NCBI GenBank assembly: GCA_000024525.1
Contig: CP001769.1
Coordinates: 7,473,001-7,537,000 of the forward strand
Origin: Spirosoma linguale DSM 74
Lineage (GTDB): Bacteria > Bacteroidota > Bacteroidia > Cytophagales > Spirosomataceae
DNA length: 64,000 bases
Direction: 5' to 3'
Shown: piece after piece, positions 7,488-16,126 of the stretch
How positions within the stretch are numbered: position 1 is the stretch's first letter
Layout of the letters: every line of letters begins with the position of its first letter
Notes under the pieces: model-generated
Databases searched by the model: none
What the model was told of the DNA's origin: nothing
Seen by the model: the letters and a program-made list of their open reading frames with translations, nothing else
Position numbers and translations under genes: made by a program

Positions 7488-8900
7488 ATGACTATAGAAC
7501 AGATGTATACCGGCTGTTTGGCCGAGGCCGCCTATTATATTGAATCAGCAGGTGAAGCGGCCATCATTGATCCGCTGCGCGAAACAAAACCTTACCTCGA
7601 CCGAGCCAGGGCCGATGGAGCTGTCATTAAATACATTTTCGAAACCCATTTTCACGCTGACTTTGTGTCGGGTCATCTGGATTTGGCGGCTAAAACCGGG
7701 GCTACCATCGTGTTTGGCCCGACAGCTCAGCCCGGTTACAAAGCCTGTGTGGCCAGAGATGGGGAAGAGTTCAGGGTTGGTAAGGTGAAAATCCGGGTGC
7801 TGCACACCCCTGGGCACACGCTGGAATCGTCAACGTTTTTGCTGCTCGATGAAGCAGGTAAAGAAACCGCAATTTTCACGGGCGACACGCTGTTTATCGG
7901 CGATGTGGGGCGCCCGGATCTGGCGGTCAAAACCGATCTCACCCGCGATGATTTAGCGGGGTACCTTTACGATAGCCTCCACACGAAAATTATGACGCTG
8001 CCCGACGATGTGATTGTTTATCCTGGTCATGGTGCCGGTTCGGCCTGTGGCAAGAACATGAGCAAGGAGACAACCGACACGCTTGGCAATCAGAAACGGT
8101 TTAACTACGCTTTGCGCGCCCAAAGCAAAGAAGCTTTCGTTAAGGAAGTGACAAATGGACTTGTGCCTCCTCCGCAGTATTTCCCCAAAAACGCGGTGAT
8201 GAATAAAATGGGGTACAACAGCCTTGATGCGGTTATGCAGCAGGGAACGCTGGCGCTGTCGCCAGCCGCCTTCGAAGTCGCAGCCAACGCAACAAATGCG
8301 CTGATTCTGGATGTTCGTGACGCGTCAGTCTTTGCAAAAGGCTTTATTCCAAATGCTATAAACATTGGTTTGGAGGGTCAGTTTGCCGGTTGGGTAGGCA
8401 CACTTATTCCCGATCTGAAACAGCCTATCTTACTGGTCGTACCCGAAGACAAAACGGAGGAAGCTGTGCTGCGATTGGCGCGCGTAGGATACGATAATTG
8501 CATTGGGTATCTAAACGGGGGCTTCGAGGCCTGGCAAGCAGATGGTCGGGAGGTCGATGCGATCCGGTCGATCTCGGCCGAAGCCTTTGCCAACCTGTTT
8601 GAGCAAACCCCCGACTTACCCGTACTGGACGTTCGCCGAAAAAGCGAGTATGATTCAGAGCATATTGTTGGCGTTGAGAACCTGCCTCTGGATTTTATAA
8701 ATGAAAATGTGGCTCGTATCGACAAACATAAAACCTACTATGTGCATTGCGCAGGCGGTTATCGATCCATGATTGCCATCTCTATCCTCAACGCGCGGGG
8801 GTTTACAGACCTGATTGATGTAGCTGGTGGCCTGATGGCCCTTAAGCACACCAACCGACTGCCGCTAACTAATTACGTTTGCCCAAAAACGCTGCTGTAA
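7488..8900 (+). CDS. MBL-fold persulfide dioxygenase-like protein fused to two rhodanese domains
   Basis: 470 residues from the ATG at 7488 (MTIEQMYTGCLAEAAYYIES, the usual start of the family). Residues ~1-245 are an ETHE1-like metallo-beta-lactamase fold with HFHADF (H54, H56, D58), HTPGHT, GDTLFIGDVGRPDL and YPGHGAGSACG as metal ligands; this type oxidises glutathione persulfide to sulfite. Two rhodanese-like domains follow (~265-360 and ~370-465). Only the second has the active-site cysteine (HCAGGYRS, C421); the first reads LLVVPEDK at that place and is probably inactive. The enzyme would yield sulfite, the possible cargo of the TauE/SafE protein upstream. Regulation by the Crp/Fnr site at 7416 is inferred. 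Confidence 0.9.
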   Translation: MTIEQMYTGCLAEAAYYIESAGEAAIIDPLRETKPYLDRARADGAVIKYIFETHFHADFVSGHLDLAAKTGATIVFGPTAQPGYKACVARDGEEFRVGKVKIRVLHTPGHTLESSTFLLLDEAGKETAIFTGDTLFIGDVGRPDLAVKTDLTRDDLAGYLYDSLHTKIMTLPDDVIVYPGHGAGSACGKNMSKETTDTLGNQKRFNYALRAQSKEAFVKEVTNGLVPPPQYFPKNAVMNKMGYNSLDAVMQQGTLALSPAAFEVAANATNALILDVRDASVFAKGFIPNAINIGLEGQFAGWVGTLIPDLKQPILLVVPEDKTEEAVLRLARVGYDNCIGYLNGGFEAWQADGREVDAIRSISAEAFANLFEQTPDLPVLDVRRKSEYDSEHIVGVENLPLDFINENVARIDKHKTYYVHCAGGYRSMIAISILNARGFTDLIDVAGGLMALKHTNRLPLTNYVCPKTLL

Positions 8901-9405
8901 CTGTACAATTTCAGTGCATGAGTGGCCCCAGATTTATGACCGCCTGACTCCGATGCCGACAAAAAATCAGGAGCGGATCGGGCCTGTCTGGTAAGATTAC
9001 ACCCGGCTTTATTTATGAATATTGATAAATAAAACCTTAGGGCAGAAGACTATTGTGTTCTGGAGATGTGGCTATGGTATTTATATATTTTATAATTAAT
9101 AAACATATCGGTATTCATTATTCACTATTAGGCGTATAACTACTACTAGAATCAAGTTTATTGATTCCTAAAAATGGAATTTGTGTACATAATATGGAAT
9201 ATAATAGTTTATAAATCAACGAAGTAGACTAAATTTTAATGGAAAATAGTGAAAAAGTAAATTATTGTTGATTATCAATGGTATACAGTATAAAGTATTG
9301 TGATTTTTTAGTTTTTCAGGCTATTAATTGGTGGATGATAAAGGAATTAGTTAAAATCTGGTCTGGAAATTGATCGGGCGGTTTCATGCTATTCTGTCGG
9401 GTAAA
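8901..9405. other. AT-rich intergenic region without recognisable gene
   Basis: About 500 bp. From ~9000 to ~9360 the sequence is strikingly AT-rich (runs such as TTTATATATTTTATAATTAA) compared with its neighbours. No open frame with family resemblance, no tRNA and no clear terminator was found. It may hold the promoter of the GH16-like gene. Confidence 0.6.
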
Positions 9406-9426
9406 TAGCTAGAGAAACTCTAGCTA
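9406..9426 (+). repeat. Hairpin in the leader of the GH16-like gene
   Basis: Perfect 9-bp stem TAGCTAGAG / CTCTAGCTA with an AAA loop, 24 bp before the start codon at 9450. It could be a 5' mRNA stem-loop or an operator; no T run follows. Confidence 0.5.
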
Positions 9427-9449
9427 TAAAATAGCCTGCCCCCACTGCC

Positions 9450-10439
9450 ATGAAACGTACCCGGGTTTCTTATTTACTGAGGTTACTGGTTCTGCCAGGC
9501 GCCTTTGTCGCAACTACGTTAAGCTGTAGGCAAGATATCATGTTACCTTGGGCTCCCGTTTCTCCGGTTGTTACCAGTCAAGCTGACGAATCAGGGATTC
9601 TGGGTTATGATTATGCCCAATCAGCTGATTCGATTTTGGCAATGGATGGCTGGAGCAACACCCTGGACGATAACTTCGACATAAGTCCGACAGATACAGC
9701 CAAGTCAAACTGGAGGTGCTGGGTAGGGGGCGGCTTTAACAATGAACTTCAGCTATATACTAATAGTCCGAATAACTTAACACTTATTCAAGACCCTACT
9801 GATTCAGCCAATAAATTGTTGGTAATCAGGGTTAGAAAAGAGAAAGTGAAAGGGCCTAAATATCGTTTAGATATCGATAATACTATAAAAGAATTTGACT
9901 TCACCTCGGCCCGGATTGAATCAAAAAATGTGTTTACACCCACCCGTACCAAAGGTCAGGTTCGGATGGCTGCCCGGATCAAACTATCTACCGGCTACGG
10001 CATGTGGCCTTCTTTCTGGTCTTATGGCGAAAAGTGGCCAACCAATGGCGGTATTGCCATTGTACTATCTCGTGGGCAGCAACCCTACCATTTTCAGAAT
10101 GCTTACTTCTATGATAATGAGCAGAGCCGACGGCCCGTTCCCAGAGAAGAAAAATACTTAATCAGCGCTACCAACCTGACGGATCGCTGGCATGTGTATG
10201 AAGTAATCTGGCAGAAAGACTCACTAACGTTTTTGCTGGATGGTCAGATTGTTGACATCAAGCAGGGTAATTATGTGGGGAAATTGTTTGAAAAACCACA
10301 GCGAATCACATTGAATCAGGCTGTTGGCGGAGACTTCTTTTTGATGGAGGATACTCTTCCCACTGCCGATGAAATACCCCTCAATGAGAACGAAGGGATT
10401 ATGCAGGTTGACTGGATAAAAGTTTATTTGAAAAACTAA
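9450..10439 (+). CDS. GH16-fold lipoprotein lacking catalytic residues
   Basis: 329 residues. The signal peptide ends in a lipobox (VATTLSC, C26), so the product is a lipoprotein. Residues ~70-329 follow the GH16 (laminarinase/licheninase) beta-jelly-roll pattern: NWRCWVGGGFNNELQLYT, DFTSARIESKN, GQVRMAARIKL, GMWPSFWSYGEKWP and the C-terminal MQVDWIKVYLKN. At the catalytic strand, where active enzymes have E-I-D-I-M-E, this protein has GIAIVL (G201, A203, L206), so nucleophile, helper aspartate and acid/base are all replaced. It is therefore probably a glycan-binding pseudoenzyme on the cell surface. It is a single gene with an AT-rich upstream region. Fold assignment is confident; the binding role is inferred. 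Confidence 0.85.
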   Translation: MKRTRVSYLLRLLVLPGAFVATTLSCRQDIMLPWAPVSPVVTSQADESGILGYDYAQSADSILAMDGWSNTLDDNFDISPTDTAKSNWRCWVGGGFNNELQLYTNSPNNLTLIQDPTDSANKLLVIRVRKEKVKGPKYRLDIDNTIKEFDFTSARIESKNVFTPTRTKGQVRMAARIKLSTGYGMWPSFWSYGEKWPTNGGIAIVLSRGQQPYHFQNAYFYDNEQSRRPVPREEKYLISATNLTDRWHVYEVIWQKDSLTFLLDGQIVDIKQGNYVGKLFEKPQRITLNQAVGGDFFLMEDTLPTADEIPLNENEGIMQVDWIKVYLKN

Positions 10440-10670
10440 GTAACCCATCTCTATTGTTGGTGATGACAGAAGGTCATCTATCATAACTGGTATGCAGTCT
10501 GCGCATGCTGGGGCTTCCTCACTTCAGCGTTTCCTCAGAAACAAGATCCGGCAACTACTCGCTGGTCTCCACTCTATGCCTCTTCATGGCTATTCTTCAA
10601 CTATATTTCCTCAATTTCTATCACTTTTATACGACATATTTACCATTCACTGATTTTGTCAATTTCTTAC

Positions 10671-10700
10671 TTGTACATTTTGTTTTGATTCGTATATTTG
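10671..10700 (+). promoter_or_regulatory. Bacteroidota-type promoter upstream of SNF2 gene
   Basis: TTG at 10671-10673 and TATATTTG at 10693-10700 (consensus TAnnTTTG), separated by 19 bp, match the Bacteroidota sigma-A promoter. The gene start is 170 bp downstream, giving a long leader. The remainder of 10440-10869 shows no convincing gene. Confidence 0.55.
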
Positions 10701-10869
10701 AAATCTTTGACAACTGTGAACGTCGGTTAATTTACTCATAATGAGCTGATTGATTAGTTTTTTTGCAGATGTCAGCGCGCCATCCACGCTAGTTCTTTAC
10801 CGCTATTGTTCACCCTCTTCCTGACGTTCAGTCTGGTCTTTTAAAGGCTGGGTTGAATGACATTGAACC

Positions 10870-13800
10870 ATGAAAGTCTCACCGTTGCAACCGTTTCAAA
10901 TCGTGTATTCACTGCTGGATCACGAGTTCCTGGGGTATCTTATCGAGGCCTTTGTTGTGCAACGTAATAGTAAAGGGGAACTGACGTTACAAAACCAGAC
11001 GCTGTCGACCCAAAATGTTGGGGAATTTGCCAAGGGATTAGATGAGCGGGATTTTGAACTGGTTAAACTCATCGACAGCATTCAGCAGGATACCATCGTC
11101 AAGAAGTTCAATACCCGAAAACTGCCTGCCGTTGATTTTTTTCTGAAAATATACGATTCACAGAAAGGTGATAAACTGGTTCAGGAGGCTATTGGCGGGT
11201 ATCTGGAAACCATCAAGGCCAAAATTATGGCCCTGCTACCGGGCAAGCCTTTTTATATAATGGGTAATGACGGGAACCCTGCCTGGGAATCCATCATCTG
11301 GATGCCCGAACCGGCACGGGTGCATTTTCACTTCGTCCGAAATGCAGATTCTACGCACTATTTTCCCATTATACGCTACCCGATAGGCCCACGGGAGGGC
11401 GGCCCACGGGAGGGTAAAGATAGCGGACCGGTTGATACCGAACGGGTTGAATTTCAGTTCAAAGATGCCCTGATGATTTGTGATGAACCAGCTTATCTGC
11501 TGGTCAACAATCGGCTCTATCATTTCAGCAAGAACGTCGATGGCAAAAAACTTCGGCCGTTCTTTGCGAAAAACCACATCGTCATTCCGCGTAATATCGA
11601 GCAGCAGTATTACGAACGGTTCGTTACGCCCCTCATTGCGTCTTACGATGTGTATGCAAAAGGGTTCGAGATCAGGACCGAAGCTATGGAACCGGTTCCC
11701 ATTCTGACGGTTGCCGAAATGGTGCAGTCGAGTAAGGCTGTTCCAGTGGCGTTGTTTCAGGATGGGACCGAGGCTGTTGACAACGAGGATGCCAGCAACC
11801 AGCGAATTATGTTCGATCTGTCGTTTCAGTATGGCGATTTCACCTTTCGATACGATAACTTCGGGGCATCGGCCAATGTAAGTCTGGAAAAGAAAAACGA
11901 CGAGTACGTCTTTCATAAAATTCGGCGGGATCAGCGGATGGAGCGACAGAAGCTTTCGTTTCTACGCGATTCGGGATTGGATTTACGGCATGGTCGGCTG
12001 GCGCTGTCGAAAGTCGAAGCCTTCAACTGGCTGGCCAACAACAACAACCAGCTTCAGGAGGCCGGGTTCTTGCTTCGGCAGGATGCGCAGGATACCAAGC
12101 GTTACTTTCTGGGCTATTCGAGCATTAATGTGTCCATTAAAGAAGGTCGCGACTGGTTCGATATTTACGCCAATGTGCGCTTTGGTGAGTTTGAAATCCC
12201 GTTCCTGAAACTACGGACGCTCATTCTCAATAAGAAACACGAATTTGCCCTGCCCAACGGCGAAATAGCGGTTATTCCCGAAGCCTGGTTTACCAAATAT
12301 TCCGAACTGTTCGGCTTCCTGGAACACCCAAACGGGATTGATGAAGATGGGCGGCTGGTGCTGCACAAACACCACCTTGCGCTGGTGCAGGAGCTGGAAC
12401 GCGATAATCTGGCCACAGCCATCATTAGCCGTAAACTCGAACGGCTGCGCGATTTTGAAGAAATTGAGCCGTTTCCGTTGCCCAGCCGATTTATCGGAAA
12501 TCTCCGCCCCTACCAGCAGGCGGGTTACGACTGGATGAATTTTCTGCGGCAGTACCGATTTGGCGGTTGCCTGGCCGATGATATGGGACTTGGTAAAACC
12601 GTGATGACGCTGGCCATGCTGCAGGGGCAAAAAGAAGCAGGGGTAACGGAGCCAAGTTTGCTGGTGATGCCCACGTCATTACTGTATAACTGGGAACTCG
12701 AAGCCCGGAAATTCACCCCCGACTTACGGGTGATGGTCTACACGGGAACTTACCGGGAGAAAAACACCGCCCAGTTTGACGACTATGATCTCATCCTGAC
12801 CTCATACGGTATTGTCCGGATCGACATTGATCTGCTGAGCGATTACCGCTTCAACTACGTCATTCTCGATGAGTCGCAGGCCATTAAAAACCCGTCGTCC
12901 CACATTACCAAAGCCGTTATGCAGCTCAACACTGCCTTCCGGCTCATTCTGACGGGCACGCCGATTGAGAACAGTACCATGGACCTTTGGTCGCAGATGT
13001 CCTTCATCAATCCCGGCTTGCTGGGCAGTCAGTCATTCTTCCGGAATGAGTTTCAGATCCCGATTGAGAAACGGCATGACGAAGCAAAAACCAGCAAGCT
13101 GTATGGACTGATCAAGCCGTTTATGCTCCGGCGCAACAAGGCGCAGGTGGCCACCGATTTGCCGCCTAAGGTAGAAAGTGTGCTTTACTGCGACATGACG
13201 CCCGATCAGGCGACTCAGTACGAAGAAGCCAAATCGTACTACCGAAACCTGATTCTGGAGCGGATTGAAGAAGAAGGCATTGCCAAGTCGCAGATGGTTG
13301 TGCTACAGGGCCTGACCAAGCTCCGCCAGATTGCCAACCACCCTCGCATGGTCGATGCCGAGTACGAAGGGGATTCGGGTAAGCTCGACGATATGCTTAT
13401 GCGGCTGGAAAGCGCCATGACTGAAAATCATAAGGTATTGGTGTTCAGTCAGTTCATTAAGCATCTGACTGTTGTGCGGCAGTACCTGAAAGAAAAAAAT
13501 ATTAAGTACGCCTATCTCGACGGGTCGACGGTTGATCGCCAGAGCCAGGTCGAGCTGTTCCAGACCGACGATTCGGTGAAGTTATTCCTGATTTCACTAA
13601 AGGCGGGTGGGTTGGGACATAACCTCACGGCGGCTGACTATGTATTTATTCTGGACCCCTGGTGGAACCCTGCCATTGAAGCGCAGGCCGTTGACCGGGC
13701 GCACCGAATCGGTCAGCAGAAGACGGTTTTTACGTACAAATTCATTGCCAAGAACACCGTTGAAGAAAAGATTCTGTCGTTGCAGCGGGCCAAGCAGCAG

Positions 13801-13881
13801 TTGGCGGGCAGCCTGATTACCACAGAGGAAAACTTTATGAAAGCCCTTACCAAAGAGGATATTATGGTGCTTCTGGAGTAA
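10870..13881 (+). CDS. SNF2-family DEAD/DEAH-box ATPase (Swi2/Snf2 helicase-like)
   Basis: 1003 residues. The first ~530 residues are the less conserved N-terminal region found in bacterial Snf2 proteins. The ATPase core follows: motif I DDMGLGKT (~568), DEAD-like box LDESQAIKN (~666), LILTGTPIENS, and helicase C-terminal motifs KVLVFSQF, YLDGS, SLKAGGLGHNLTAADYV and QAVDRAHRIGQ (to ~950). Bacterial members are related to RapA/HepA and translocate on double-stranded DNA; some belong to transcription recycling, others to defence. No methylase, nuclease or other defence gene adjoins it, so a housekeeping role is more likely. A 15-bp tandem duplication at 11386-11415 encodes GPREGGPREG in a loop of the N-terminal region. 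Confidence 0.93.
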   Translation: MKVSPLQPFQIVYSLLDHEFLGYLIEAFVVQRNSKGELTLQNQTLSTQNVGEFAKGLDERDFELVKLIDSIQQDTIVKKFNTRKLPAVDFFLKIYDSQKGDKLVQEAIGGYLETIKAKIMALLPGKPFYIMGNDGNPAWESIIWMPEPARVHFHFVRNADSTHYFPIIRYPIGPREGGPREGKDSGPVDTERVEFQFKDALMICDEPAYLLVNNRLYHFSKNVDGKKLRPFFAKNHIVIPRNIEQQYYERFVTPLIASYDVYAKGFEIRTEAMEPVPILTVAEMVQSSKAVPVALFQDGTEAVDNEDASNQRIMFDLSFQYGDFTFRYDNFGASANVSLEKKNDEYVFHKIRRDQRMERQKLSFLRDSGLDLRHGRLALSKVEAFNWLANNNNQLQEAGFLLRQDAQDTKRYFLGYSSINVSIKEGRDWFDIYANVRFGEFEIPFLKLRTLILNKKHEFALPNGEIAVIPEAWFTKYSELFGFLEHPNGIDEDGRLVLHKHHLALVQELERDNLATAIISRKLERLRDFEEIEPFPLPSRFIGNLRPYQQAGYDWMNFLRQYRFGGCLADDMGLGKTVMTLAMLQGQKEAGVTEPSLLVMPTSLLYNWELEARKFTPDLRVMVYTGTYREKNTAQFDDYDLILTSYGIVRIDIDLLSDYRFNYVILDESQAIKNPSSHITKAVMQLNTAFRLILTGTPIENSTMDLWSQMSFINPGLLGSQSFFRNEFQIPIEKRHDEAKTSKLYGLIKPFMLRRNKAQVATDLPPKVESVLYCDMTPDQATQYEEAKSYYRNLILERIEEEGIAKSQMVVLQGLTKLRQIANHPRMVDAEYEGDSGKLDDMLMRLESAMTENHKVLVFSQFIKHLTVVRQYLKEKNIKYAYLDGSTVDRQSQVELFQTDDSVKLFLISLKAGGLGHNLTAADYVFILDPWWNPAIEAQAVDRAHRIGQQKTVFTYKFIAKNTVEEKILSLQRAKQQLAGSLITTEENFMKALTKEDIMVLLE
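11386..11415 (+). repeat. 15-bp tandem duplication inside the SNF2 gene
   Basis: Two consecutive copies of GGCCCACGGGAGGG plus one base (11386-11400 and 11401-11415), in frame, encode GPREG twice. It probably arose by recent slippage in a loop-coding segment. Confidence 0.85.
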
Positions 13882-13973
13882 GTCGATAAAAGAAATAAGT
13901 ATTTCAGGGAGGATTTTAGCTGACGCTAGTTATTAACCCGGTTGTAAACCGTTCACGCTAAAAAACTCAACGT

Positions 13974-14150
13974 ATGAATGCGAAAAGCATATTAGGCATT
14001 ATCCTGACGCTGGCTGGTTTGATCGGCCTTATTTACGGTGGCATCGACTTTACCAAAGGGGGCGTTTCTCAGGCATCCTTTGTGTATGTTATTCTGGGCG
14101 GCATCTTCTTCTTTGCCGGTATCGGACTGGTGAGAAGCACGAGAGTGTAA
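13974..14150 (+). CDS. Small two-helix membrane protein (58 aa), unknown function
   Basis: Starts MNAKSILGIILTLAGLIGL and ends GIGLVRSTRV. It has two hydrophobic segments (~5-23 and ~36-53) joined by a short polar loop (GGIDFTKGGVSQA), typical of small Bacteroidota inner-membrane proteins. The start ATG follows an A-rich stretch (TAAAAAACTCAACGT), which fits the SD-poor initiation of this phylum. Codon use resembles the neighbouring genes, which supports a real gene. It stands alone after the SNF2 gene on the same strand, 92 bp downstream. Confidence 0.65.
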   Translation: MNAKSILGIILTLAGLIGLIYGGIDFTKGGVSQASFVYVILGGIFFFAGIGLVRSTRV

Positions 14151-14162
14151 ATGGTTAAGTAA

Positions 14163-14243
14163 GTGGAGTGGTGGAATTAGTGAAATAAAGGAGTTGGTGC
14201 AGTAGTTAATCTGTAAGCATATTTCACTAATCAACCACTCCAC
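14163..14243. repeat. Imperfect inverted repeat between convergent genes
   Basis: Left arm GTGGAGTGGTGGAATTAGTG (from 14163) pairs with the right arm ending ACTAATCAACCACTCCAC (to ~14240). It lies between the 58-aa membrane protein gene and the convergent phosphoribosyltransferase gene and may serve as a bidirectional terminator. Confidence 0.6.
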
Positions 14244-14257
14244 CATTTTACACTCAA

Positions 14258-14770
14258 CTACCTCAGATAGACTCCCATGCGTCCTTCATCGCTCAACACA
14301 ACGTCGACGTGTTCGGTAAGGGTGGTGCTGAGTTCGTACCCTTTGTAATCGGCAGCTACCGGGTAACGGGGGTGATTGCGGTCGACCATGACCGCTACCT
14401 GTAATTTTCGGACGGGCTGGCTCAGAAAAGGCTGTAGACTGAATGCTAGAGTTCGGCCTGTATACAACACATCGTCCACAACAATAACGACGGCATCGCT
14501 GTAACTGGTTACGGGCGGGTCGACCGTTACGGTAGGCTGTGCTACCTGTGTTTTATCGAAATTCAGCTGTAGTAAATTTACTGAAAACGGGGCAATCGTC
14601 TTTAACTCACGGGCTAATGCCTGTGCCAGTATATAGCCCTCTCCCGCAATACCCGCCAGCAACAGCGTTGCCTCTTCAAAATTATTTTCATAAATCTGAA
14701 AGGCTATCCGTCTGATTTTCTGCTGGATTTGCTCGGCATTCAGGATAAGCGTCGGCTGGGCGGTATTCAT
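14258..14770 (-). CDS. PyrR-like phosphoribosyltransferase
   Basis: 170 residues of the type I phosphoribosyltransferase fold with the PRPP-binding loop VVIVVDDVLYTGRTLA (two consecutive acidic residues then TGRT), a hydrophobic flexible-loop strand upstream and a PyrR-type C-terminal part (VAVMVDRNHPRYPVAADYKG). Bacillus PyrR is a uracil phosphoribosyltransferase that also regulates pyr mRNA; in Bacteroidota similar proteins are usually isolated genes of uncertain role. No pyrimidine genes adjoin it here. It faces the next gene divergently. Family assignment is good, enzymatic specificity is not proven. Confidence 0.85.
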   Translation of the reverse strand: MNTAQPTLILNAEQIQQKIRRIAFQIYENNFEEATLLLAGIAGEGYILAQALARELKTIAPFSVNLLQLNFDKTQVAQPTVTVDPPVTSYSDAVVIVVDDVLYTGRTLAFSLQPFLSQPVRKLQVAVMVDRNHPRYPVAADYKGYELSTTLTEHVDVVLSDEGRMGVYLR

Positions 14771-14904
14771 AAGTGAATCGTAAAATGGATTGACCCCGCA
14801 AAGATGGGGAAAAAGGCGTTAGGCAATGAAATATAGCGCAGGGGTATTTAGTTGGCATAGTTTTCGCCACCTGAGCTTAAAATAGATGTTTGCGTTAGCC
14901 AGTT

Positions 14905-15327
14905 ATGCACCTAGTATTTAGTTTTATTTTTAGTCTATTAGTCCTGCTACATCCGGTAACACGATCAATAGAGACCGAAATCTCCCAGACCGTAGGAAAC
15001 TCCCTGCGCAGTGGCGATGCAGGCCGGTTATCGGCGCGTTTTGCCAAAACAATTGAACTGGTCATCGACACCGAAAAAGTTGACTTTCAGTCCCTGCAAG
15101 CTACCCACGCCGAACTGATTTTGCGTTCCTTCTTCCGTAAATACCCACCGCATGGTTTTCAGTTTGTATACCGTGGCTCGTCAGACCGGTTGTATTACAG
15201 CACCGGCACCTACGAAACCAACGGGCAGGTGTTTTCTGTATATGTGCTGATGCGCCAGACAAACAACCATCAGTACGCTATCAACGGCCTGCACTTTCGG
15301 AAAGAGAAGAAAGATGATGTGAAATGA
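14905..15327 (+). CDS. DUF4783 secreted protein
   Basis: 140 residues: a signal peptide (HLVFSFIFSLLVLLHPVTRS) followed by the NTF2/SnoaL-like DUF4783 pattern (SLRSGDAGRLSARFAKTIEL, LILRSFFRKYPPHGFQFVYR, YSTGTYETNGQVFSVYVLMR, YAINGLHFRKEK). The domain is practically restricted to Bacteroidota; its members are predicted to be periplasmic and have no established function. In this phylum it is often found alone or near nucleotide biosynthesis genes. Confidence 0.82.
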   Translation: MHLVFSFIFSLLVLLHPVTRSIETEISQTVGNSLRSGDAGRLSARFAKTIELVIDTEKVDFQSLQATHAELILRSFFRKYPPHGFQFVYRGSSDRLYYSTGTYETNGQVFSVYVLMRQTNNHQYAINGLHFRKEKKDDVK

Positions 15328-15411
15328 ATAATGCGAAATGGATACTGAATAATGGTGGTGATCAACACGGTTCATTATCCATTTTACATTATTGATTATT
15401 CATTATCCATC
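15325..15411. repeat. Inverted repeat made of ATGAATAATG-like units
   Basis: The left part (AATGAATAATGCGAAATGGA) and the right part (TCCATTTTACATTATTGATT and ATTCATTATCCAT) are imperfect inverted copies between the DUF4783 gene and the next promoter. Similar A/T-rich arms recur at ~46.02-46.17 kb. Confidence 0.5.
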
Positions 15412-15423
15412 CTAACAATCTCT

Positions 15424-15431
15424 TATCTTTG
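15424..15431 (+). promoter_or_regulatory. -7 promoter element (TATCTTTG)
   Basis: Exact match to the Bacteroidota TAnnTTTG element, 20 bp before the start codon at 15452. A -33 TTG at the usual spacing is not obvious. Confidence 0.55.
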
Positions 15432-15451
15432 CACTTTCATGTAGAGGTGCT

Positions 15452-16036
15452 ATGATTGTTAAGACAAAAAAATACGCGTTAGACCAAAAAACGTATATTA
15501 ATATTGCCCTCCGCCAGTGGGTAAAAGACAACTGGAAGTGGGGATTTGTGCCGCTGGCGCTCATTTTACTGAACGTCGTGCTGAGCCTGACGAACATCTA
15601 TCCGAATTACTGGATCTACATCGTTGTTGTGCTGCTCACCATCCTGTACGTGCTGTTCTGGGCCGTTCAGATTACGGGTATTGCCCAGATGGAACAGAGC
15701 AAGGCGCTATTTCAGAAATACGTTTATGAAATCGACAGCCGCCAGATTTTGATGCGAATCAATGCTAAAGAAGGCGGTATCCTGAAGTGGAGCCAGATCA
15801 ATGGTGTTTTCAAAGACAAAGACGCTTACATTCTGTTTCTGGACAATGCCGAAGCTATGTCGAATGTAAAGGCCAGCTGGATTGCCAAGACCGTGACCAA
15901 AGGTTTGGCGAAAGCGCAATTCCTGTATTTGCCCTATAGCATCTTCACCAGCGAAAATGACCTGCGCTTTACCGATGCCCTGCTGAAACGCAAAGGGCTT
16001 CTGCCGGGCAATGTTCCTGCTGAAACCGTGAAGTAA
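15452..16036 (+). CDS. YcxB-like membrane protein
   Basis: 194 residues with two adjacent transmembrane helices (~32-47 WGFVPLALILLNVVLSL and ~53-74 YWIYIVVVLLTILYVLFWAV) and a C-terminal cytoplasmic domain (~95-185) of the YcxB type: KYVYEIDSRQILMRI, GGILKWSQINGVFKDKDAYI and FLYLPYSIFTSENDLRFTDAL. YcxB-like proteins have no settled function. A canonical -7 element stands directly upstream and the gene is transcribed on its own. Confidence 0.75.
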   Translation: MIVKTKKYALDQKTYINIALRQWVKDNWKWGFVPLALILLNVVLSLTNIYPNYWIYIVVVLLTILYVLFWAVQITGIAQMEQSKALFQKYVYEIDSRQILMRINAKEGGILKWSQINGVFKDKDAYILFLDNAEAMSNVKASWIAKTVTKGLAKAQFLYLPYSIFTSENDLRFTDALLKRKGLLPGNVPAETVK

Positions 16037-16051
16037 AGTACCTTTTCAAGA

Positions 16052-16097
16052 AACGGTTCGCCGTTGCCATGGTTCGCCGTTGCAACGGCGAACCGTT
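16052..16097. repeat. Inverted repeat in the leader of the S9 peptidase gene
   Basis: Perfect 16-bp arms AACGGTTCGCCGTTGC (16052-16067) and GCAACGGCGAACCGTT (16082-16097); the spacer contains a further direct copy of GGTTCGCCGTTGC, so two alternative hairpins can form. It ends 30 bp before the start codon at 16127. Confidence 0.75.
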
Positions 16098-16126
16098 CCG
16101 TTTGTATACAGACTAAAAAAACGCTC

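Noticed and set aside
10505..10741. 78-aa hydrophobic frame before the SNF2 gene
   Set aside because: It contains the promoter (10671-10700), has no start context and looks like translated AT-rich DNA.
10870..13881. SNF2 helicase as part of a defence system
   Set aside because: No nuclease, methylase, or other defence gene adjoins it; the neighbours are ordinary genes.
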